Below are positions 7,794 through 13,296 of a stretch of DNA of 15,240 nt, one piece after another. The translations under genes and the position numbers were made by a program. The DNA is from an uncultured Lachnospiraceae bacterium. GTDB lineage: Bacteria; Bacillota; Clostridia; Lachnospirales; Lachnospiraceae. The notes under the pieces were generated by a model. The model had not been told where the DNA came from. It did not search any database and saw nothing but the letters and a program-made list of their open reading frames with translations. Location of the stretch: positions 1 to 15,240 of the forward strand of contig CABUAW010000057.1 of assembly GCA_902489645.1 (NCBI GenBank). The letters are read 5' to 3'. The first letter of the stretch is position 1. Every line of letters begins with the position of its first letter.

Positions 7794-8451
7794 GTTTTAT
7801 CCTCCTTTCCATATACTTGGCCAACTTACTGAGCAGCGTAATGACAACTAAATAGAAAATGGCAATGACCGCCCAGGTCTGCAGCAGGGCCATTGTGTTA
7901 CTGGCCACCGTCTTACCTGTATTCGTAAGTTCCGGAAAACCAATAATTGACAAAATAGATGTATCTTTCAAGGTAATGATAAACTGATTGATAATTGAAG
8001 GAATCATCGTGCGAATCGCCTGAGGCAGAACGACCTTACGCATACTTGTCCCATAAGGAAGACCGAGACTTCTGGCCGCCTCCATCTGTCCTTTGTCCAC
8101 ACTTTCAATACCGGCCCGGATAATTTCTGCCATGTAAGCACCGCAGTTCATCGCCAGAGCAATAACGCCCGCCTGAAGCGCCGTCAGTCTGAAATCCGAA
8201 AATCCCATAGATTTCATCCCCTGCGGAATACCAAAATAAATAAAGTAGGCTAAAACAATTAAAGGCACACCCCGCACCGCATCTACATAAATCGTGCCTA
8301 TCAGATTAAATATCCGATTTTTGCCAACGTTCATCAGCGCAAAGATAAGGCCGATGATTAAAGCAAAAATCAGCGCCAACAACGTCAATAACATTGTATT
8401 GCCGAGAGATTTCAACAACATGTTGAAATAAGTACTAAGTATCGCTCCCAT
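7774..8451 (-). CDS. Polar amino acid ABC transporter permease (HisM/GlnP family)
   Basis: A complete 225-residue inner membrane protein with about five TM helices. The ATPase-coupling (EAA) loop is clear around residues 120-150: EAARSLGLPYGTSMRKVVLPQ. An NTM-LLTLLALIF segment near the N-terminus is typical of the HisM/HisQ/GlnP subfamily. Only one permease gene is present, so the channel is probably a homodimer. AAGGAG lies eight bases before ATG 8451. The gene is downstream of the binding-protein gene across a terminator-like hairpin, and overlaps the ATPase gene by 20 bases. Confidence 0.95.
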   Translation of the reverse strand: MGAILSTYFNMLLKSLGNTMLLTLLALIFALIIGLIFALMNVGKNRIFNLIGTIYVDAVRGVPLIVLAYFIYFGIPQGMKSMGFSDFRLTALQAGVIALAMNCGAYMAEIIRAGIESVDKGQMEAARSLGLPYGTSMRKVVLPQAIRTMIPSIINQFIITLKDTSILSIIGFPELTNTGKTVASNTMALLQTWAVIAIFYLVVITLLSKLAKYMERRIKRGTEAY

Positions 8452-8518
8452 TCACACTTCTCCTTCTGTATATATTTATTGAATATTTATAATTTTATCA
8501 CATGGATAATAAAAAAAC

Positions 8519-8558
8519 AAGAACGCCGGAAATTCTTTCAGAATCCCCAGCGTTCCTG
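8519..8558 (-). terminator. Intrinsic terminator or attenuator between binding-protein and permease genes
   Basis: The plus strand shows GAACGCCGG (8521-8529) facing CCAGCGTTC (8547-8555), one mismatch, with an inner ATTCT/AGAAT stem. On the minus strand this hairpin is followed by a run of seven T (8511-8517). It should stop part of the transcripts coming from the binding-protein gene, a common way to make more binding protein than membrane subunits. No separate strong promoter for the permease is obvious in the 67 bases after it. Confidence 0.8.
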
Positions 8559-8588
8559 ATAAAAATCAATGCTATTATTTTTTAATAA

Positions 8589-9428
8589 TTATTCACCTAA
8601 GTATTTTGCGATAATCTCGTCATATGTACCGTTTTCTTTGATATTTGCAAGACCGGCATTGAACATATCCAATAACTCCTGATTTGCTTCATCCATGATT
8701 GCAAAACCATAAGGTGCGCCTTCACTTTCCATGCCTTCCGGAATCTTCAGCTCAAGTCCGCCCTCTTTAATATTTGCTGCCATAATCGGTGTATCTTCTA
8801 CACAGGCCGCGCTGTTTCCAAGAACAACATCCTGATACATTGTCGGTGAATCCTCAAATACGGTTACTGTGAATCCATATTCATCTTTCAGGCTATTTGC
8901 AAAGTCAGCGCCTGCTGTTCCCTGTTTTACCGCAACATTAAGGCCAGCCAGGTCTTCAAAACCTGCGATATCGCTGTTAGCCGCTACGGCAAATGTCTGT
9001 GTTGCATTATAATATCCTTCAGAGAAAATCCAGCCGGAATCAATACGTTCCTGCTTAATTGTTGCTCCGGCGATGATACCGTCGGCCTGTCCAACCTGTA
9101 CGGCCATAGCTGCGGCATCAAAGCCGATACTCTGCAGCTCATATTCAAATCCCTGGTCTTTGGCAATCGCATCAAGAATATCCACATCGATACCTACAAA
9201 TTCACCGCTTTCGTTTGTGTACTCGAAAGGTTTGAAAACCGTATCCGTAGCGATAATCCATTTTTTATCTCCGCTTGCAGTTGCTGTTGTCTCTCCCGTT
9301 TCAGCAGTTGTTTCTCCAGTTTCAGCGGTTGTCTCTGCCGCCTTTGTCTCTTCCTTCGTAGAACCGCATCCAACAAGGGCGCCGACTACCATAGCGGAAC
9401 ATAACAATAATGCTAATGGTTTTTTCAT
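8589..9428 (-). CDS. Amino acid ABC transporter substrate-binding lipoprotein (SBP family 3)
   Basis: A complete 279-residue extracellular binding protein. The signal ends in L-V-G-C with lipidated Cys21. Residues 22-53 form a Thr/Glu-rich linker with two copies of TTAETGE, then a family 3 solute-binding fold follows to the end. The early WIIATDTVFKPFEY strand and GIDVDILDAIAK are typical. Arg in TIKQER is at the place that usually binds the ligand carboxylate, and Asp in VEDTP is the usual amine ligand. The fold resembles glutamine, cystine or general polar amino acid binders; ligand not assignable. AGGAGG lies eight bases before the start. A near-perfect promoter drives the gene, but a terminator-like hairpin sits in its leader. 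It is the first gene of the importer, with permease and ATPase downstream. Confidence 0.95.
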   Translation of the reverse strand: MKKPLALLLCSAMVVGALVGCGSTKEETKAAETTAETGETTAETGETTATASGDKKWIIATDTVFKPFEYTNESGEFVGIDVDILDAIAKDQGFEYELQSIGFDAAAMAVQVGQADGIIAGATIKQERIDSGWIFSEGYYNATQTFAVAANSDIAGFEDLAGLNVAVKQGTAGADFANSLKDEYGFTVTVFEDSPTMYQDVVLGNSAACVEDTPIMAANIKEGGLELKIPEGMESEGAPYGFAIMDEANQELLDMFNAGLANIKENGTYDEIIAKYLGE

Positions 9429-9454
9429 TTTAAACTCCTCCTAAAAATAATTTC

Positions 9455-9511
9455 AAAAAACAGCGGAACACATGGCCATCAAAGGCATTTTGACACCATC
9501 GTCTTCCGCTG
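9455..9511 (-). terminator. Terminator-like hairpin in the leader of the binding-protein gene
   Basis: Stems seen on the plus strand: CAGCGGAA (9461-9468) with TTCCGCTG (9504-9511), ATGG (9472-9475) with CCAT (9496-9499), and TCAAA (9479-9483) with TTTGA (9489-9493). In the transcript the hairpin is followed by six U (9455-9460). It starts about seven bases after the predicted transcription start and ends 26 bases before the start codon, so it would stop both read-through from the hydrolase gene and the importer's own transcript. This could be an attenuator, or a terminator with deliberate leakiness. Confidence 0.75.
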
Positions 9512-9523
9512 ATTTACTCTATT

Positions 9524-9552
9524 ATTATATTAAATTGACGCCGTATTGTCAA
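9524..9552 (-). promoter_or_regulatory. Sigma-A promoter of the amino acid importer
   Basis: On the minus strand TTGACA (9547-9552) and TATAAT (9524-9529) are separated by exactly 17 bp, a full consensus match. It begins eight bases after the stop codon of the upstream hydrolase gene. The predicted start of transcription is near 9517. Confidence 0.88.
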
Positions 9553-9559
9553 ATATCAT

Positions 9560-11269
9560 TTACTTATTTTTCATAAATACTTTCAGAAAATGACTTAAAG
9601 TGGTCCGGCTGTTGTATGCGGCCATAAAAGCGTTTCGCTTCTTTACCGTCTCGCCGTTCCCCTCATCCAGAAGATAAATCAACGGGTCTACGGCCACACC
9701 ATTCTCCTCCACCTGGAAATGCAGATGATTTCCCGTCGAATACCCGGTCGTGCCACTCAGACCAATCTGCTGGCCCTTGGCAACCTCCTGTCCGACTTTG
9801 ACGTAAATCTCCTCATGGTGCATATACTTGGTAACCAATCCGTCGCCATGGTCAATCACAATCCAGTTTCCGGCGGATTCACTGTACCCGGCCTGAATAA
9901 CAACGCCGGCTTCAGCGGCATAGGTCGGAATATTTTCCGAACCGGTACCCAAATCGAGTCCTTTATGGAACTGCATATCAAAGCTTCGGTAGCCGAAGGT
10001 ACTCGTAATCACAGAACCGGGACATGGATTTGCAAAACGGCCAATCATATTCGAAAAATCAATCAAAGTCAAATCATCCAGACGATAAAGGTCGTAGGTT
10101 GCCATAATACGAATCAGGCTTTTCCCATAATTGGAATCGGTGGCCCAACGTCCTCCAATCCGCATGGCAAAGGTATTTGCATCCTTCACATTCTTAATCA
10201 AATCGGCATAGTTTTCCTCAATCAGCTTCTGACGGTCCTCAATAGCCTCCGTATATGTATGATAAGCCCGAAAACCGGCGCTGGACGAATACAGCTTGCC
10301 GTCGGCGTTCATCTCCATCGTTCCCATGTTTACGCTGCCGGCCGTACCTGTTCCTTTAATACCGAAAAGGTTACAATATTGATAAGCCAAATATGAAAGT
10401 CCCTTTCCTTCGTCACCGCCAGGGCCATAAGAACCGAAACCGGATTCCTGAATAATCTGAGCAATTGTCACGGAAGCCGGGTAACCGCTCTCGTCCTGGC
10501 ATTTTAAAGCGCCAACGACCATTTCCTGAGTAATGAAGGACGGCAAGCCTTCAATCGGCACGGTCACATTATATTGAATACGGTCCCTGACTTTTGAAAA
10601 CTGTTCGGAGGACAAAAAGCTTTCCGCATGAAAAGCCTCTCCGACCACCGGCGGCTCCGTCTTCGTTTCTGTTATGCTTTCCGGCCGCTTACTCTCTGTC
10701 TCTTTAAGGCTTTCCGTTTCTTTCGAAGTTTCCGTCTCTTTCGATGGCTCTGTCTCCCTGGAATTCTCTGTTTCTTTCGAACTTTCTGTTTCTTTAGAGC
10801 TTTCCGTCTCTCTGGTACTTTCCGTCTCTTTCAAGCCTTCTGTTTCTTTCGAACTTTCCGTTTCCTTCGAATCTTCTGTCTCTTTGGCGCCTTCCGTTTC
10901 TTTCGAATTTTCTGTCTCTTTGGTGCCTTCCGTCTTTTCGGAATCTTTTATCTCTTCTGTTTGGGCCGGCGTTTCTGTCTCCGCAGGAGCTTCTGTTTCC
11001 ACGATAACTTCTGTTTCCACCGGCGCCTCTGCCGTCACAAAATCTGCCTCAATCACCGGTGTTCCGTCGCCGTACAGAACAACGCAGTTATTCTCCAGTA
11101 TGTAATGCCAGCCGTCAGGTAACTGATAGCCGGTCCGTGCCTGATAAGCCGCCGGGCTCTCCTCACTGACCGAAGCGCCCTCGGGCACCGCCGCCAGAGC
11201 CTGTCCCGGCACCGCCAGCGATAAGGCCAGCGACATAGCCGCTACACGGATTGCTTTTGAGTAATTCAT
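9560..11269 (-). CDS. Secreted peptidoglycan hydrolase: GH73 glucosaminidase plus M23 endopeptidase
   Basis: A 569-residue exported wall enzyme started at ATG 11269 (AAGGA eight bases upstream); ATG 11275 is possible but sits too close to that site. Residue numbers below count from 11275. A signal peptide ends near residue 29 (ALAA). Residues 30-110 are a short unassigned segment and a Glu/Thr linker. About 116-193 are 13 hexapeptide repeats of E-x-x-K/R-E-T. A glucosaminidase domain (about 250-400) has IAQIIQESGFG with likely catalytic Glu277 and later YHTYTEAIEDR. The M23 domain (about 422-535) has FHKGLD with His437 and Asp441 and NHLHFQ with His519, the full zinc set, so it should cut peptide cross-links. 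No wall-anchor motif is visible; a basic C-terminal tail ends the protein. Role: wall turnover, cell separation or autolysis. It has its own promoter. Confidence 0.93.
   Translation of the reverse strand: MNYSKAIRVAAMSLALSLAVPGQALAAVPEGASVSEESPAAYQARTGYQLPDGWHYILENNCVVLYGDGTPVIEADFVTAEAPVETEVIVETEAPAETETPAQTEEIKDSEKTEGTKETENSKETEGAKETEDSKETESSKETEGLKETESTRETESSKETESSKETENSRETEPSKETETSKETESLKETESKRPESITETKTEPPVVGEAFHAESFLSSEQFSKVRDRIQYNVTVPIEGLPSFITQEMVVGALKCQDESGYPASVTIAQIIQESGFGSYGPGGDEGKGLSYLAYQYCNLFGIKGTGTAGSVNMGTMEMNADGKLYSSSAGFRAYHTYTEAIEDRQKLIEENYADLIKNVKDANTFAMRIGGRWATDSNYGKSLIRIMATYDLYRLDDLTLIDFSNMIGRFANPCPGSVITSTFGYRSFDMQFHKGLDLGTGSENIPTYAAEAGVVIQAGYSESAGNWIVIDHGDGLVTKYMHHEEIYVKVGQEVAKGQQIGLSGTTGYSTGNHLHFQVEENGVAVDPLIYLLDEGNGETVKKRNAFMAAYNSRTTLSHFLKVFMKNK
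10697..10930 (-). repeat. In-frame 18-bp tandem repeats coding for E-x-x-K/R-E-T linker
   Basis: Thirteen degenerate 18-bp units encode a charged, probably extended spacer between the N-terminal part and the catalytic domains. Because units are 18 bp, gain or loss keeps the frame and only changes spacer length. On the opposite strand the repeat produces long open frames rich in Ser, Phe and Val that are not genes. Confidence 0.9.
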
Positions 11270-11325
11270 ATGCATCAGTCCTTTTTCTGTCTAATCTCTC
11301 AAATGTCTTTACACATCACACATAT

Positions 11326-11354
11326 AGTATAGTTTAATCCGTCTTCATTTTCAA
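11326..11354 (-). promoter_or_regulatory. Promoter of the peptidoglycan hydrolase gene
   Basis: On the minus strand TTGAAA (11349-11354) and TATACT (11326-11331) are 17 bp apart. The leader is about 50 bases. It is arranged back to back with the methyltransferase promoter, with about 30 bp between the two -35 elements. Confidence 0.75.
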
Positions 11355-11383
11355 GGTAAAATTTACATAACTCATCTGTTTTA

Positions 11384-11412
11384 TTGAAAAAATTAGATTT
11401 CCGTACTATAAT
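11384..11412 (+). promoter_or_regulatory. Promoter of the methyltransferase gene
   Basis: TTGAAA (11384-11389) and TATAAT (11407-11412) are 17 bp apart, leaving a leader of about 48 bases before the preferred start. Confidence 0.78.
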
Positions 11413-11466
11413 AAGATAAGTTAGATGTATATAACTAAAATAACTTTTGCAGAGGGGACGATGCTT

Positions 11467-12117
11467 ATGACAAGCGCGGAATATAAGAAACTGTCGCTTC
11501 GGGAATTTGACCGGGCGGCAGAGAAATTCGACGATAATGAACCCAGTGTATACAATATGTGCCGCAAGGATTATCCAGACATTTTTGCGGAGGCCGTCCG
11601 TGAGCCATTTACCGACCTTTTGGACGCGGGCTGCGGTACCGGAGCCATGCTCGGCCTGTTTAAAAAGGACTGCCCAAAGAAACACTACACAGGGATTGAC
11701 CTTTCAGAAAAAATGATTGAAACTGCAAAGAAAAAGCAGTTAGAGGGCGTACAATTTTTTGTAGGTGACTGCGAGTCTCTTCCCTTTGACGAAGACAGCT
11801 TTGACGTCGTCACCTGCTCCATGAGTTTTCACCATTATCCCAATCCTGAAAAATTCTTTGTAAGCCTGCGGCATGTTCTGCGCCCCGGCGGGCGGCTGAT
11901 TTTGAGAGACATGGCCTCAAAAAGCCCCCTGATAATGTGGTTTATCAATCATATCGAAATTCCGGCGGTCAATCGATTCATTAAAAAAGGGGATGTTCAT
12001 TGCTACACAGAATCCGAACTCCAGAAGCTCTGTGTCCAAAGCAGTCTTCAATTGGAGCGCTACGAAATACGAAAGGGCTTCCGGCTGCACTGTGTTGTCC
12101 GAAATCCCCGTGTATAG
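11467..12117 (+). CDS. Class I SAM-dependent methyltransferase
   Basis: A 216-residue cytoplasmic enzyme and the only plus-strand gene. ATG 11467 is preferred because GAGGGG lies nine bases upstream; ATG 11461 is only three bases from it, and an in-frame ATG at 11425 has no binding site. Motif I is DAGCGTG (53-59), the SAM ribose-binding acid is Asp78 in GIDLS, and motifs VGDCESLPFD (99-108), SMSFHHYPNPEKF and LRPGGRLILRDM follow in the order of Methyltransf_11/UbiE-like enzymes. The C-terminal 65 residues are a small helical part that probably forms the substrate lid. The substrate cannot be predicted, since this family acts on lipids, quinones, small metabolites and toxins. It stands alone between a divergent hydrolase and a converging small cassette, so context gives no pathway. 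Confidence 0.9.
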   Translation: MTSAEYKKLSLREFDRAAEKFDDNEPSVYNMCRKDYPDIFAEAVREPFTDLLDAGCGTGAMLGLFKKDCPKKHYTGIDLSEKMIETAKKKQLEGVQFFVGDCESLPFDEDSFDVVTCSMSFHHYPNPEKFFVSLRHVLRPGGRLILRDMASKSPLIMWFINHIEIPAVNRFIKKGDVHCYTESELQKLCVQSSLQLERYEIRKGFRLHCVVRNPRV

Positions 12118-12146
12118 CTCAAGGTTATGTACAGGGAAAGAAATAT

Positions 12147-12185
12147 CAAAAACAGGCGTACCACTATTTCTAATGGCACGCCTGT
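12147..12185 (-). terminator. Intrinsic terminator for minus-strand transcription
   Basis: ACAGGCGT (12152-12159) pairs with ACGCCTGT (12178-12185), and CCA (12161-12163) with TGG (12174-12176). On the minus strand five T follow. The plus side is followed by GTCGCC, so it is a poor terminator for the methyltransferase. It fits as the end of the DUF4160/DUF2442 transcript and keeps it from running antisense into the methyltransferase gene. Confidence 0.7.
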
Positions 12186-12326
12186 GTCGCCGGACAAACC
12201 CATTTAGACTAAAATTTTTGCCCTCGCCCAAATCCCCCATAATTGACCTTGTGTTTTCAATAATGCTATTATAGTTACTGTAAACTGATTGACACCAAAT
12301 TACCAACCAGTCTACATGTAAACACA

Positions 12327-12357
12327 TTACATTCAAGAGTGATTCTTTTGAATGTAA
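12327..12357. repeat. Perfect 10-bp inverted repeat, 11-base loop
   Basis: TTACATTCAA (12327-12336) faces TTGAATGTAA (12348-12357). It is AT-rich with no U-run on either side, so an operator or a small RNA stem is as likely as a terminator. It is about 100 bases past the DUF2442 stop. Confidence 0.5.
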
Positions 12358-12408
12358 GCTCGATAAGTAGCAACATCCATAAGAAAGTTAAAGATGATGA
12401 AGAATATT

Positions 12409-12441
12409 GAGACATTTATGGTATTTTGCTGTGAATGTCTC
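12409..12441. terminator. Weak hairpin just after the DUF2442 gene
   Basis: GAGACATT (12409-12416) pairs with AATGTCTC (12434-12441) around a 17-base loop. On the plus strand TTATTTT follows, on the minus strand no real U-run, so it is at best a weak terminator. Confidence 0.35.
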
Positions 12442-12453
12442 TTATTTTCCAAT

Positions 12454-12762
12454 TCAGATTTCAGGGATTTCCGGAACTATTGGACACTTGAAAATTGTCA
12501 TAGGGTCAATGTCAATACACTCATATTCATTGCGGTTTCCCGCTATATCCCATGCAACAGTACCGTTCAGGATAGTCAATGTGTCTCTGAATATGGTTTC
12601 ATCCTCAATTTTCTGAAAAACACCCCCCTGGTTTATCAATGGCTTAACATCAAATTCTCTCACACTGCCATCGCTCAGATAAGCATACACCATATAGTTT
12701 TTACCTGCTACAGCCTGATATATTTCCGGATAAAAACGGGCATCAAGTTTATTATCACTCAT
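12454..12762 (-). CDS. DUF2442 domain protein
   Basis: A 102-residue protein from ATG 12762 with GAGGTG six bases upstream; an in-frame GTG at 12771 falls within that binding site and is rejected as the start. The DUF2442 features are the central YMVYAYLSDGSVREFDVKPL strand pair and the TLTILNGTVAWDI ending, where these small proteins place a conserved Trp-Asp. No catalytic residues are apparent. It is the second gene of a pair, starting 16 bases after the DUF4160 stop. DUF4160 and DUF2442 genes are often found side by side in bacteria, and a toxin-antitoxin-like role is sometimes suspected, but I know of no proof. Cytoplasmic; no signal or membrane segment. Confidence 0.85.
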   Translation of the reverse strand: MSDNKLDARFYPEIYQAVAGKNYMVYAYLSDGSVREFDVKPLINQGGVFQKIEDETIFRDTLTILNGTVAWDIAGNRNEYECIDIDPMTIFKCPIVPEIPEI

Positions 12763-12778
12763 ACGGTTCACCTCTTTA

Positions 12779-13039
12779 TTAAATTAACGGGTTTATTCTG
12801 TTCAGCGGCTTATTATCCTTTGACAATTCCCAATTCTGCATTAACTCATCTTTATGAATTTCCGCCCATGCAAGTACAAACTTTAACTGCCGTTTTGGCA
12901 AATATCCCTCACTGATGATTCCTTCATCAATTAATACAACCGCTTTATTATTTCCATATTCTGCATGGAAATGGGGCAGGTTGTGGTCGCTCCAATACAT
13001 TGTAATGCGTATTCCATAAAACAAGCTGATTTCCGGCAT
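12779..13039 (-). CDS. DUF4160 domain protein
   Basis: A complete 86-residue cytoplasmic protein. The family hallmark is at the N-terminus: MPEIS-F-GI-I-MY followed by DHNLPHFHAEYGN (18-30), giving His19, His23 and His25 within seven residues, which could bind metal or take part in catalysis. The middle has LPKRQLKFVLAWAEIHKDEL, also usual for the family. AAGGAGAGG precedes the start. It is the first gene of the pair and is preceded by an extended -10 promoter. Biochemical function is unknown. The location between two terminators marks it, together with DUF2442, as an independent unit unrelated to neighbouring metabolism. Confidence 0.9.
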   Translation of the reverse strand: MPEISLFYGIRITMYWSDHNLPHFHAEYGNNKAVVLIDEGIISEGYLPKRQLKFVLAWAEIHKDELMQNWELSKDNKPLNRINPLI

Positions 13040-13100
13040 TGGCTAATCCCTCTCCTTCCATTTTTAATACCTTTTTGTTTCCTTTTCATTGTTTAGCCAC

Positions 13101-13109
13101 ATTATAACA
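13101..13109 (-). promoter_or_regulatory. Extended -10 promoter of the DUF4160/DUF2442 pair
   Basis: The minus strand reads TGTTATAAT, a TGn-extended perfect -10. The -35 region (TGGCTT at 17 bp) is poor, which the TG extension can offset. The leader would be about 55 bases. Confidence 0.6.
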
Positions 13110-13162
13110 CCCATTTTAATAATAAGCCAGAAAAACTATTGACAGCGGTTTTTGATATGCAT

Positions 13163-13180
13163 TCCATGCTCTTGCATGGA
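13163..13180. repeat. Short perfect hairpin beside the ppdK terminator
   Basis: TCCATGC (13163-13169) pairs with GCATGGA (13174-13180) around a TCTT loop. It lies just past the T-rich tail of the ppdK terminator in the direction of ppdK transcription and may act as a backup stop or RNA end stabiliser. Confidence 0.5.
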
Positions 13181-13182
13181 TA

Positions 13183-13227
13183 AAAATAAAGACCTTATAT
13201 TATGGAGGTTCCATAATACAAGGTCTT
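13183..13227 (-). terminator. Strong intrinsic terminator of ppdK
   Basis: AAGACCTT (13189-13196) pairs with AAGGTCTT (13220-13227), and ATTATGG (13199-13205) with CCATAAT (13211-13217), broken only by a 2x2 internal mismatch. On the minus strand a T-rich tail follows (TTTATTTTTA). On the plus strand TTTTC follows directly, so it may work in both directions. It lies 70 bases after the ppdK stop. GGGCAA/TTGCCC (13242-13247 and 13268-13273) form a further weak stem between them. Confidence 0.88.
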
Positions 13228-13296
13228 TTCTCCATGTTTTAGGGCAAGTTTTTTTGGCTAAACTGTGTTGCCCGTTAACAGAAGTTCAATTAAGCA

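Larger units (their letters stand above)
12118..12453. other. Gene-free stretch of about 335 bases with three inverted repeats
   Basis: I see no convincing gene here. The open frame on the minus strand that crosses part of it (to 12336) mostly lies opposite the methyltransferase and has no family signal. The stretch holds a minus-directed terminator (12147-12185), a 10-bp perfect inverted repeat (12327-12336 with 12348-12357), the palindrome TACATGTA (12313-12320), and an 8-bp inverted repeat (12409-12416 with 12434-12441). TTGACC (12243-12248) with TATTAT 18 bp later and TTGACA (12289-12294) are promoter-like on the plus strand but lead to no gene. Confidence 0.6.

Noticed and set aside
9429..9517. 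Riboswitch or T-box leader upstream of the amino acid importer
   Set aside because: Only about 90 bases of leader and the terminator-like hairpin begins at once; no T-box motif or aptamer can be fitted.
9719..10396. Plus-strand open frame of 225 codons
   Set aside because: It lies fully opposite the glucosaminidase and M23 domains, whose catalytic residues are clear on the minus strand.
10697..10930. Periodic repeats suggestive of a CRISPR array
   Set aside because: The period is 18 bp with no unique spacers, units are degenerate, and the frame codes for a Glu/Thr linker.
10674..11122. Long plus-strand open frames rich in Ser, Phe, Val and Leu
   Set aside because: They are the reverse reading of the hydrolase hexapeptide repeat; low complexity, no ribosome binding site, no family.
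11917..12336. Minus-strand open frame of 139 codons
   Set aside because: Mostly antisense to the methyltransferase C-terminus and crosses a terminator hairpin; no family signal.
12394..12915. Plus-strand open frame of 173 codons
   Set aside because: It runs antisense through both DUF genes, has no good ribosome binding site, and shows no recognisable domain.
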